Shown here one piece after another: positions 39,701 through 51,700 of a stretch of 64,000 bases of DNA; position 1 is the first letter of the stretch; every line of letters begins with the position of its first letter. The notes under the pieces were generated by a model that worked only from the letters and a program-made list of their open reading frames with translations, ran no database searches and was not told the DNA's origin. A program made the translations under genes and the position numbers. The stretch lies in NCBI GenBank assembly GCA_037893225.1, contig JAZGUH010000776.1:166001-230000 (forward strand), read 5' to 3'. This DNA comes from Hippasteria phrygiana. Lineage: Eukaryota > Echinodermata > Asteroidea > Valvatida > Goniasteridae.

Positions 39701-42700
39701 AAACTTTGTTTTGAATATGTACCAAAAAAGAATTACATGTATATTATACAAATATTGACTGTTTCGAATGGTATAGTAAAACTAGCCTCCCCAGGTGATC
39801 CATGATCATTTTTAGAATAGCATGCTCCATGGATCTCCGAGGGAGGCTACAATGTAGTTTTACTACACGAGACAAAGCAGTCAATATTTGTTTTTTATAA
39901 CGGTCACGTGGGATTCACTAATATAGGCTCGTGCATGAAATTTGAATCATCTTGAACTAAATGCGTGTCAAGACATCGATCGCGTGTAATTTCTGGAGTA
40001 TAGTGCCTGATCGAGCACTATACTCACAATTTTTAGCCGCATCGCAGACTGGGCTCTATAAGCGTTGTTCTTCTTCTTATTGTGCCACATTTGTTTAGTC
40101 GTGTGACAGTTTTCCTTGACGAAACTCTCACACACGCAAAGTCTGTGAGACCGCAGGCTGTACATGTACTGTGCATGTGTCTATGACGAAACTGTCACAC
40201 ATGCAAGTCACCAACGACGCGGCTTCTGCACAAATTCGTGCTTGTTGACTGGTTACGGCGCCCTCAACTACAACTTTTATGAATGTGTGGTATTATTCAT
40301 AATCACTAAGCGTACACTAACATGATGTGAACAGTGAACAGCAACTCAAACACTGAATCCAGGGAAACTACATGTAAAATCATTGCTTATTGTTGAATTA
40401 CTGATGAGTTAATTGTTGAATTAAACAGAGGTGCGTGATAAAACACATATGGACTGGCATAATTTGGTCACTACTGCACGTCTATATGCCCCCTCCGGCC
40501 TGTGAATGACCAGAAGAGGGTCCTATGTCCCTCGGGGCACATAGACGTGCACTAGTGTCTTCATTGCCAATCCATATGTGTATAATAACACCTCACTAAC
40601 AGATTCTGCTTGATTTTAAGATAATTTATTGACCAGTTCGCATCGGAGGGCCTGTTAACACGATCTGGCTGTTTTATACACGGGCACGGCTGACGGGTTA
40701 AAACGTCAAGCTTGCCTTGACTCACCTCCGGGTGATGTCTCAACTACTTTAATCCCTTATTTGTTTTGTACACACACACAAAGTCCGAGAAGTCTGTGGA
40801 GGCGGACCGTGTGTTGAACTTGAACTTGGCCGCTGTGCACGGCCTGTTCTACAATTTACGCTCCGGTGGGAGCACCCGGAGTATTGAAATATATGAGGTT
40901 TCGGCAAGAAATATTGTACTAATACTGTTGAAATGACTCTTGCAAATCAGTATTTGTGGCATTTGGCTGTATATTTGGCTATATTTTGCCTTTTTTGAAA
41001 ATAGAAATTTTCGGCACGAACTGGTTAACTTTAATCTAGATACAGTTAACAGGTACTTATGTCAATGTGAAATTTGTAAAAAAAATTACCTTCTCTTTTC
41101 TAAACCATCCCTTAACGAAATGTTTGAGCCCAACTCTGTAGCGCTGGCGTTTGGGAACAATACGCACAATGCACTACGCGCACAGCCATACATGTACATG
41201 TACATGTATGTAATTTCACACAATACCAGCGTTATGCTTATAGTACTTTGGTTGCTATGGGTATAGTACTGTGTTGCTATGGGTATAGTACTTTTTTCAG
41301 AACGAGGCTGCATGTCCTTTTAGGGTGCTGGCCTATGGTGCAAAAATTGTAAAAATAGCAAGTGTCATGTGACACGCTCTCGGCCAATCAAGACACAGAG
41401 TCTGTGGGTGAGGTGAATACAAAGGTATCTGTATGTAGATGTGTATTCCATTTTTGTTTTGATATTACTATGTGTTTTTTTCCCCCAAAAATGGATGATG
41501 TGCATTGTGGCAACTTTGAATATTGTATGAAATACATGTAGATGGAGGTAAACTCCATTAAAAAAACCACCATGAGAATGGTATTGGGAGATATTCCCAT
41601 AAGTTGTTTACAAAACCTACCTATTCTTACATAACCCTTTGACCCATGAACTGTCAAAGAAATAATATACGTGTTATCCCGTGCCGTCATTTCATTGTCT
41701 CTACATGTATGTCTTTTGTTCTGCAAAATACCTCTCTTAAATTGTCTATTTCTAGAAATAGGGTAGAGCATCAATGATAAAATCTGCACGTAATAAAGAT
41801 ACACACCATCCCATTGCCAATATTGTGAATTTAACTAGCTCTTTTGTATTGTAAACTTACTTTACTTTGCACTGTGATTGTAATCAACTTTTATTTGCTG
41901 CTTTTGTTTCCGCTAGTTTTACCATCATCTAGCAAGACCCAGTTTCCGGATGACAACCTCGAAACTGGTAAGCATTCAATCCCATCGAAAATCTAAAATG
42001 CAGAATGGCTTTTAGTAGCGCTACCTGTATTTTTATAACTCAAATTACACGCAGTGTAAGGAATTATGTAAAAACATGTCACAGCTTGCTTGGTTTACAG
42101 ATACATACATGTATATTAGCAGTGGACAGAAGTTATTATGTCTGACAAACTGAGTATCAATCCATTACCTAACGTTACATAATATTGTTTTATTGCTTGT
42201 AAAATGTAAATGCAGAAATCAAAATTGGAAAACAAAGAAAACAATTGTCAGACAGCACGGAAAGAATCGGCTACATACTTTTCTGAATTAACCACATCTA
42301 CAAATCATGTATTAAGTGAGCTACATGCGGCTCATGGAAAGTCATAAAAAAAGGTATGATTTGACGATACTATTTTATATATGTGTCTCTCATCGCAAAG
42401 ATTTATTTATAGATTTATATACCATTGGAAAGAACACATCATAAGCTTTAAAATGATGAAAGTACGTGTATTATTAAAATCGGAGCAGTATTAAAAAAAG
42501 TTATGATATAATTTAATTTGTATTAGATGATCCCGCACTATTGTAGAAATCAAGCGATAAAGCTTGTCCTTCATTTCTGCATCGCTGAAGGGCTCACAAT
42601 TAGGTGGTAGCCTTGGTACATGTATCTCCTAAAAGTGTCTCATTGGTTTATTCATGGAAATATTGGTCATGTCGGCCAATCAATGAAGAGTTTAGATCAC

Positions 42701-45700
42701 AAGCTTTAAATTGATACCAAGTTTGTTATAATTGCATTCAAAATGGCGATGTACAAAAAAAAGAATTTTATGAAGAAAAATGCAAATTCGGGTGATTATC
42801 AGTGAGTTAGCATACTAAAAAATAATGTTATTTAATGTTAACCCCTTGTGTACGGATGATGCCATATGGAGCAAAAAAACCAGTGCCACCAGGCCGGATG
42901 ACGCCATTGGCCGCTGTTTGTGCAGTTTCAATCCATTCATTTTGGATTAAACAGTGCCACCAGGCCGGATGACGCCATTGGCCGCTGTTTGTGCAGTTTC
43001 AATCTATTGTTGGATTATTGTGTAGTTACTCTTGACTGCACAAACACATTGTAGCGGTCTCCCTTAAAATACCGTACTCATGGGGTTAAACACAGTATGA
43101 TTTTATTTTACATAAACTAGCATTTTAAGCAATAAAACGAAAAACCGAAAATTTCTACCCTCAATGGATTTTTGCATGTTGCTCAAAACGGAGAAATGTG
43201 AATTCCGACTGGTCCCTTGTAAGAATGGCACACGTATCAAGGTTGTCCTGTTATAAATTGATGTTACCTGTAGATGAGTATTGGTTGTAGTGTGATTCAG
43301 TCTTCGTACAGTCAGTTTGAGCCTCATTCAACAGATGTCCTCTGGGTTATTACCTATTTTAACGATTGCAAGTGGCATCCCATACAGAAAGAACAGCAAA
43401 TGACTTTGATCTTATTGTTGTTTTTTTCCCCCCGAAACAGAGTCTGAGATCTATGAAGACCCAGCGGTGCGTTATGAAGGAGTTGCAGCTAACCCTGATC
43501 CCTTAGATTTGGAGAGCTACCTGGTGCGTATGAAAAGCTTAAGTCAGTGGTTTCCTATCCATCTCAACTTACTGGATTTATCAAATGCTGCAAGTACACT
43601 AAAGATATACTGTCTGTGCTCTTTTTGAGTTTTATACTGAAAAATAATTCGATTTTGAAGTTGCTATTTTTCTAGCAGTGACTATTTAATGAGACATCAA
43701 ATGAAAAAATGTCCGCCAACATTGAGTTTATTGGGCAAGTCCAAGAGAAGGTTGCCTTGCAGTCCCATACGTACATGTAACGCACCATGTTTTCTTCAAT
43801 TTCCTAATCATCCCTATATCCTAAGGACTAATGACATATAAATGCTTGTGGGTATTCTCCAGAAACACTGGCTTTAAATGTCCTATACATATAACACGTG
43901 TGAATTCTTGGGCTTGCCATAGTAATTACTTTACAAATCAGAGATACCAGACTTCCAGCAATTGCCGGAATTCCGGCTTTTTCATATTTTTTGGAAAAAA
44001 ATCCGGCCTTCGGCATTTGTGGGCCGGAACGACAATTGACCTATCGCCGTTTATGACCATTATCCAATCGTAGTGTCTGTTGAACATCACATGATATTCC
44101 AAATCTTAGACAAACAAAAAGCATTCTAAAGACGCGCATTATTCGGCCGCATGTGCGCCCTGTTCGTTGAAACGCAGTACGCGAATACACGTCAAATTTA
44201 ACGCAAACGCTCAACCGGCCCATCACGTTTTCATATACTAATTTTGATTGCGGCACATTGGCCAAGCCATTTTAGCGTAGTTTGTTAAGGTTTCTGATTC
44301 TCGGATGGTGAAAATTATGTGAGTGGGGTCCGGGGAGTCTGCATTATTCAGATACGCGTTATAACGAGCAGCTGGAAATTGGGATAAGATATTTTCCCAC
44401 TTTTTGCAAGAAGTGGTCGCAGAAAAGTCTGCATGCACAGTTGCACACGTGGGCAAATTGTCTCAGAAATCTGAGACAACTCCTAGTATCCGGTCAGAGA
44501 GAGAGCATGTATGCAATGATTCCCCATATACTCTACTGCGCGTTTCGCGCATCGCATCCACGTGCTGCACGTGTGTAAAGTTGTCTAAGGGGCGTGGCTA
44601 ACTCACAAACGGCGATAGGTCAATACATGTACAAATTACCGTAAGACCACAGCGCTTTCTATCCTACCTTCATGCCGCAATACACGTGTACAACGATTCA
44701 ATTTACACAAAGCGCGGGGCATTGTATAAGCAGTGTCCTTTACGTATGCAGCGGACACTAGACTTACATACTATTAGCCTTTTAGAGGTACATGTATGGC
44801 GGACACAATAGGAGGGCGCTATTTGATTTGGGTAAACCTTTTGTGCCATACAAAAGGTTTACCCAAATCAAATAGCGCCCTACTATTGTGTACGCCATAC
44901 CTCTACAAGGCTCATGTACATGTATGTAAATTTCAGTCTGTGAGGAACGGTCAAAATGTTTGTGTACGTTGCATACCACTGGTGCGTACACACAATGTGC
45001 GTGCAGAACAAAATGCAATCAATCGATGACTTGGTCAAGTTTAGTTCCACACAGATTGCTGATTTCGTTAATTCCCATGCAACTCGTATTCACTTTACGC
45101 AGTCAAAGTAGGGAACCAGTTATGTTCGTGCATCAAATGCATTGATCAAATGGTTTCGCGAGCGTGCATGTGCAGCGTATATGGCGGAATAACAACAGTG
45201 GGGATCGTTTGTCAAAATGGAAGTTGAAATGATCATGGTGCATAGCGTATTGAACATCTACGATGTGATTGCGTAAACTACTACTGTGCATCGTTGTACG
45301 ATAGATCTACGTTCACTTTGGAAACATTCTCGTTGGAAAAATGCAATAATTGCCCTATACATTATGGTTTGACCTTTCCAAACCTTTCAAAATCTGCTTA
45401 CTGGCAAGATGGCTAAAAAATAATTATGAACCTTTTAAAACACTCCAGAATTTGTTGCTACTGCACTACCACACCTTTCAATACCCTTTGAAAGGTATTG
45501 AAAAGTAGAAAAATTGGGCTATGGTATACCAGTTTGTTCAGCGAGTTGTTTCACCTTTCGAAACCTTTCATGGGTCTCTTTTATCAGACAGTTTTCTCAC
45601 CTTTCAAAACCCTTCAGTCCAGCAAACTTGAAAGGTTTTGAAAGGTCTGACAATTCTTGGCAACTGCACTGTACATAGGAGGGTTAACACTGTAAGAATA

Positions 45701-48700
45701 GGAGCGTCTTGCTCCTATTGGCAAAATTGGAACTTATTAACTTATTTGTGTGTGGAAAGCTCATAACTTATCTAATGCTAACAAATTAGCAATACGTTTT
45801 CAAAGTGAACAAAGAAGGAGTGGGATTCGAACCTATGACCTTTGGAATACCATACCGGCACTCTACCAATTGAGCCATCTTGCCCCATGTTGGCGGTCTC
45901 CCAAATTGTCAATGTCTTTGTTTGGTGGGCGCAAGTCAGAAGTCATAAACCCAGAATGCCGTATAGCCGGGGATCATGCCAAATTTTATAATACAATCCG
46001 GAAAGCGACATTGTGGGAATCACTCAATGAGGATACGACTTTTCAATTTATAACTCGCCAAACAAACCACAAGGGAAACTGACAAGGTAAATTAGCAATT
46101 CAATTTGAAAATGTATTTGTCATGCCCAGAATGCATGGACACATCATTTTTAATATCTTTTTGAAATTTCTACAGGAATCCCAGTTTCAGGCAAAAGCTT
46201 GACTTCCGCTTTTTTTTAATGTAAAATGTTGGGCTAATGTCAGGCCTTTGCATGTATCATGCTTCCCTTGTTTTATTTTCAGGCTGTGGACAGTGGCGGC
46301 ACCAGACTCTTAAATTTGGGGGGAAATTGGGGGGAAATTGGGGGGAAGGAAATATTTTGGAGGGAAGTCAAAATAATATCTGATGATATCCAAAATCTAA
46401 GGGGAAAGTAAGGAAATAGCAGGTTTAAATAGAAACCCACCATCACATCAGAATAACGTCTAACTTTAACTATTTTTTGTTCAACTATCATGATCATTAT
46501 CATCCAGTTTGCATCGTGTTTTGGGTGGTCCCTCTTTTCCTACAGGCCGAAGTGTGCAAAATGTTCTGATACCCATGCTGAACAAGTACAAGTGGAAATT
46601 GATATGAATGACTGCACAAGTACCCGACACAACCCTAGCAGTAGTGTTCGACATGTATACATAGAGCCCAATAACTAAATGGCAACAAAAAGCCTGCGTA
46701 CGCGTGCGCGTGCCCATTGTCAATAGTCCAGAAATAAGCCACTAGAGCAGCTTAGAAGTGTAGTCGTTTTTATGAATGAGAAATGTATCAAACCGCAGAA
46801 TCGTGTATAAAGATGTTGGCTGCACACTACAAGGCTGTATAAATGCATGTGTGGCTTGTTTTGTCTACCAAAGTACCAATGTTTATAATGCTTTCATTGG
46901 CCCAAAATGTGTCCACAGAACCGATGATTCACTCTCTCTATCTTCAAATAAACATAATCAATTTGTAGATTTCCCCCATGCCACCCCCCCCCCCCCCCCC
47001 CCCGTAGCACCGCTGTGGACAAGAACCTCACTGGAATCTCTGTCCCTATTTTCCTTTCTGTCTATATCTTTTTAAATGTGCCTGTTTTGTGCCTGTCAGC
47101 TTTGCCCATAGAGTACCGACGTGATGACGTCAATCAATGCAATGTTTGGAACCAGAATACATTCTAAACTGCATGTGTTTGGAACCATTGCCGCGGCAAC
47201 TGACGTCAGACTTCAGTACTGTATTGCTCCTGTCTGACTGGACAATTTCATGTAGATTTGACATCCAACCACTCTTCCTTTTCCTTCATTCTTCAGGTTC
47301 CATATAATCTAGATTATAACGAGCGATTCCGAGGTGGTCGGGCATCACCATCATCATCTAATGCATCCTCTGTCAAGGTAACTCGGACCTTTCTTTTATC
47401 AGGAAGTGCAGAGTCGTGACTGATTCCCATTTAGAATTCCCATGGACCAGCCTTGAAATATTTGACATATTTCCAACAGTTCTTTCTGAAAAGCAGGAAG
47501 GAACCTACCCAACGAGGGGCCTGTGATTGGTAAAGCGTCTAGTAAAAGCTCGCCGTTAAGCTGGAGAGGTACAGTACATTGCAGTTGAAAGTTATAACCT
47601 CAAAATGGGAATTTCTCTTCCTCATGCCTTTTCACACAAGTGGGAAATATTGTCACACCTTTTCTCAAAGTGTGGGAAAATAATTTCCCACTTGAATTCA
47701 AAGGTGGGAAAAGTTTTGTGAGAAATGGGAATGTGAATGGGAATTCTTTTCACAAAATTTCCCATTCCCATTCACATGGTAACTTTCAATTGCAATGTAC
47801 TGTACCTAGCCTTGAATTAAGGCTGTGAGCACTGTCTTGACCTGCGTGTCCCCGCCCTGGCCAGTGCAGCAAGCGAGCTCCACATAACGCCGAACGCCGA
47901 TCCGTGGCACGCACGGTCCCCGCAGTGCTTGCGTATACGCACCGCGCGCCCCGTACTATCCGTGCTCCGCCAGGACCACAGCCTTGATGATACTGTTTAC
48001 TTCCGGGTTTTGCCGGTATGTTAATGATTAAGCTATTTTTAATCGCCCGCGATCTGATTTATTCTCAATTGAACGACAAGTTGAATAATTCATGCTACAT
48101 GCGCGCGTGAAAAACATTGCATCATCGCGCGATGAACGCGCGTTGGTTCAAAAAGGTCAACGGTAAAACATTCCATGTAACTGATTGGACATTCGTAAAT
48201 GAATAATTCAGATTCAGCTGTGCAAACCAAGAAGCTATTGGCCATTGGGAAACATACGTTATTCACGCTGGATAATTTACATATCCACTCACCCCCTCCC
48301 CCCCCCCCCCTCCCCATTCGCTCCGGAATTCCAACGCAAAATAAAGAAAAACATAAAACCCGGAAGTTACAGAATCATCAAATAAGGCTGTGCTCCCGAC
48401 AGAAGACTAATGCGTGTGGGTACCGAGTGGTGTGTGTGCAGCGTATGTACTCTGTACCATGCTCTATGCGTGTACATGGCATTGCGGGCAGATCGTGCAT
48501 GTTACGGATCGGATTGGCGTTCGCCGTGCGGGCCGGGTGACCACAGGCTGCTTAGGCAGCACGCACCGCCTTAACTCAAGGCTATACTGTACCTTGAATA
48601 TTGTGGCGTGCAAACATAGACTTACATGTATTTCTCTCACGGTCTGTTTTCAATAAGTTCGGTATTTCAACTGCGCATGTGTGCAGTGACATGGGTCACG

Positions 48701-51700
48701 GGTCATTCAGGATAACCAATGCGCGCGTATGAATGAGTTTAAGAACTGTCGACAAAACAATTTTCCTTGATTGGATAATTGAAAAGAATAATAATAATAA
48801 TAATTAATAATAATAATAATTCTTATGAATGTAATAAACTGGTGACTTTGCTAATAATAACCTCAATAGGGCGACAGTGGTGTCGCCCCATTACAGCATT
48901 TTCCTCACGTGCCTTACTAAAAAACACTCCAAAGGGGCGACTTTCACATTGGGGCGACAGTTATGTGTTGCCCTAATTACCCTGTCGCCCTAACCCACTC
49001 TTTTGTAGCATTATGTGTCACCCTAACCCGCAATTAAGGAAAATAATAATAATTCTTATGAATGCAATAAACGGGCGACACTTCTAATAATAACCTCAAT
49101 AGGGCGACATCAGTATTGCCCTTTTATAGCATTTTCCCCACGTACCTTACTAAAAAATACTCCAAAGGGGCGACTTTCACATTGGGGCGACAGTTATATG
49201 TTGCTCTAATCACCCTGTCGCCCTAACCCACTCTTTTGTACCATTATGTGTCGCCCTAACATACAATTAAGGAAAATAAGATACCCCATGCTCAGGTTGA
49301 TTAATCTGGGCACCTTACCCAACATTTTGAAGAGAAAGTCGTAGGCTACATAATGATACAAATTTGGTAATATCACACTGATTCATGTGTGATATATTTC
49401 AGGTTCAATTCCAGTACTGCTTTTTTTACTCGGACTTCATAAGGTTTATTTCAGCCTTCACTGCCCAACAGGTTGTAAATGTACATGTATGCCCACTTTA
49501 CGTTTGGGCAAAGCAGTCCGTGATCTTTTAAACCATAGCAATTGTGGCCGGCTCTACAAAAATTGGTATTATGTCGCAAAATTTGAGAAAAAAATCAGTT
49601 ATACATAGTTGAATTTGTCACATTCTAAGCTCTAATTTGTTGTGGCATTTTGTGTTCTCGACATATCTTGACATTTTTATAAGTACTCATATTTTCAAAT
49701 TTACCGGAAGTGTGTTTAGAGATATAGCCATTTAAACAAAAAAGTGCAAAGAAATGAGATAGAAGTAATTTCTCTCAACATTTATTTTTGTCATCTTTAT
49801 TCATCAATATTAATGTTTCTGAAAATAAATTATGAAAATATAGATATAACAGAAGCCAACAAACCAAAAACAAAAATATTACTTATGTGAAGATTTGTTT
49901 GCCCGTTTAGCATAGAACAACCCTGTGTGTTTTCACATAGTGTGACAATACCCTTTTTTGTAGAGCGGGTCACAATTTCAGGACTCATGCTTTTTTCCGC
50001 TCCCAAGGCAAATGTGTTCCTTTGAAGCGTCTCTCACCAACTATCATTTTGTTTCATGATCTCGAAAGTGTGAAAACTATTCTTCTTTTTATGCTGCCTG
50101 CCAACTCATCAAACATAACAAAAAGTGCTTTTTGTTGCAAAGCCAATTTTTTAAATTTTTTTTATTTGATGGATTTTCTTTTATTTGTTTTCTGAGAACC
50201 TTTTAAAAGCAAAGTTTCATTGAGAAGTTTCCCCCTTAACCGTCATATATTTTTGAAGGTTGCACATATTTTTATTTTAATGTTTTTCAGCTTAGTACGG
50301 CTTATTCTTTTGAGATAACCCAATAAGTATACATTCTTGGAAAGCTCTTGTTCTCCTCTTTCATTTGGTGCCAAAATAATCAAAATGTGAGAGGGCTGAA
50401 AGAAGGTCATGACCTACAAAGCATGAATCCAGGATTGTTTTCACAATTGTTGATGTCTAGGCTCTTGAAGCATGTAAAACAAAAACAGCTGCAATCATTC
50501 TTTAAGGGTCCAAGGAATATTTATACATGAAAGCAATCAATTTCATGGGGCTCCATCACCTAAAAAATACACATGTATCAAAGTCACATCAAAAATGTTT
50601 CTGGGATTTGCAAGAGGAAACTGAAAATATTGAAGTTTTACGGATATACATGATCAGGGCACCCTCTATTGATGTATTTTCTAAAGGGTTTTGTTATCTA
50701 TGCAGGTTATCTAATGTATTCATATTGTACAAATTTGTACGATTGACGGTTAAAGGGTTAATTATATGAGAAATTGATCAGTGAATTGATATACATGAAG
50801 CAGTCATTGTACAATTTTTGGAACGCCTCTTTCATTCAGAGCGGCAATGAGGATTCGGATAGTGAGTTCTCCATGGCACCTACCGAGATGTATGTATCAC
50901 CCAGAATGACCCCACGATGCCTGTCGGTCATTGACCTCCTGACCTCGGGTCAAGATGCAAGCAAAGAGGAGATCACAAGTAAAGTGCACGGTAAGTTTGC
51001 CAGAGCTTTACGAGGTGCGATCGAAAAGTTCTGAGACTGCGCCTACATGTATATCAAGCAAAAACGTACGTGATTTACATCTGGATGATTCAGGATTGTT
51101 GGGGTTAAAGGTGCATTTTGAAATTCTATATGTTCATAACTATACATGTAGGTTTGATTGGGTTCATATTTGGTTTGAATGAAAATGATATGGATAAAAA
51201 TGGATGTGACGTCATGATGACGTGATCAGGTGCCAAATTACATAACGTTAAAGATGCATATGGGTGATTCCATAAATGTGGGGGCCGGTGTCCCTCTTTA
51301 ATACATTGTGATATTTATTTCCCTTGTATTACCAACAGTGATTATAGTACCTGTACCTAAATATCTGAATAAAACAGATTTCCTGACAGTATGGTGTCCT
51401 TAATATTTCACTGTTTCACATGTAAAAGAAACACCAAAGCTGCGACATTTTAAACCTGTTGTTGAAATGCATTGTTTTGGTTCTCAAATACTATCATGTG
51501 CGCATACAACATGTATGTGTATGAAAAATTGCCCTTCATTATGTTAAAGCATGTAAATACTGCTTAAAAATTGCACTATATTTAAATACATTAATAGCTT
51601 GTTAAGCGAGATTCACAGTGCGTTAGCCCGAACGTTTCACGTGTAAACAAGGCACACTTTTTGGGTGTCCCTTTTTTCACGGGAAATTTGTGTAATGTTT

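Noticed and set aside
40760..40915. An extra exon of the WD40 gene between exons 16 and 17
   Set aside because: No acceptor-donor pair gives phase 1 in and out without a stop, and exons 16 and 17 already join in phase. Kept only as a finding.
46276..47100. Exon starting at TTTTATTTTCAG|GCTGTGGAC after removal of the inserted element
   Set aside because: Open for some 50 codons once joined, but it would be split by 46292-47012 today, and exons 18 and 19 join in phase without it.
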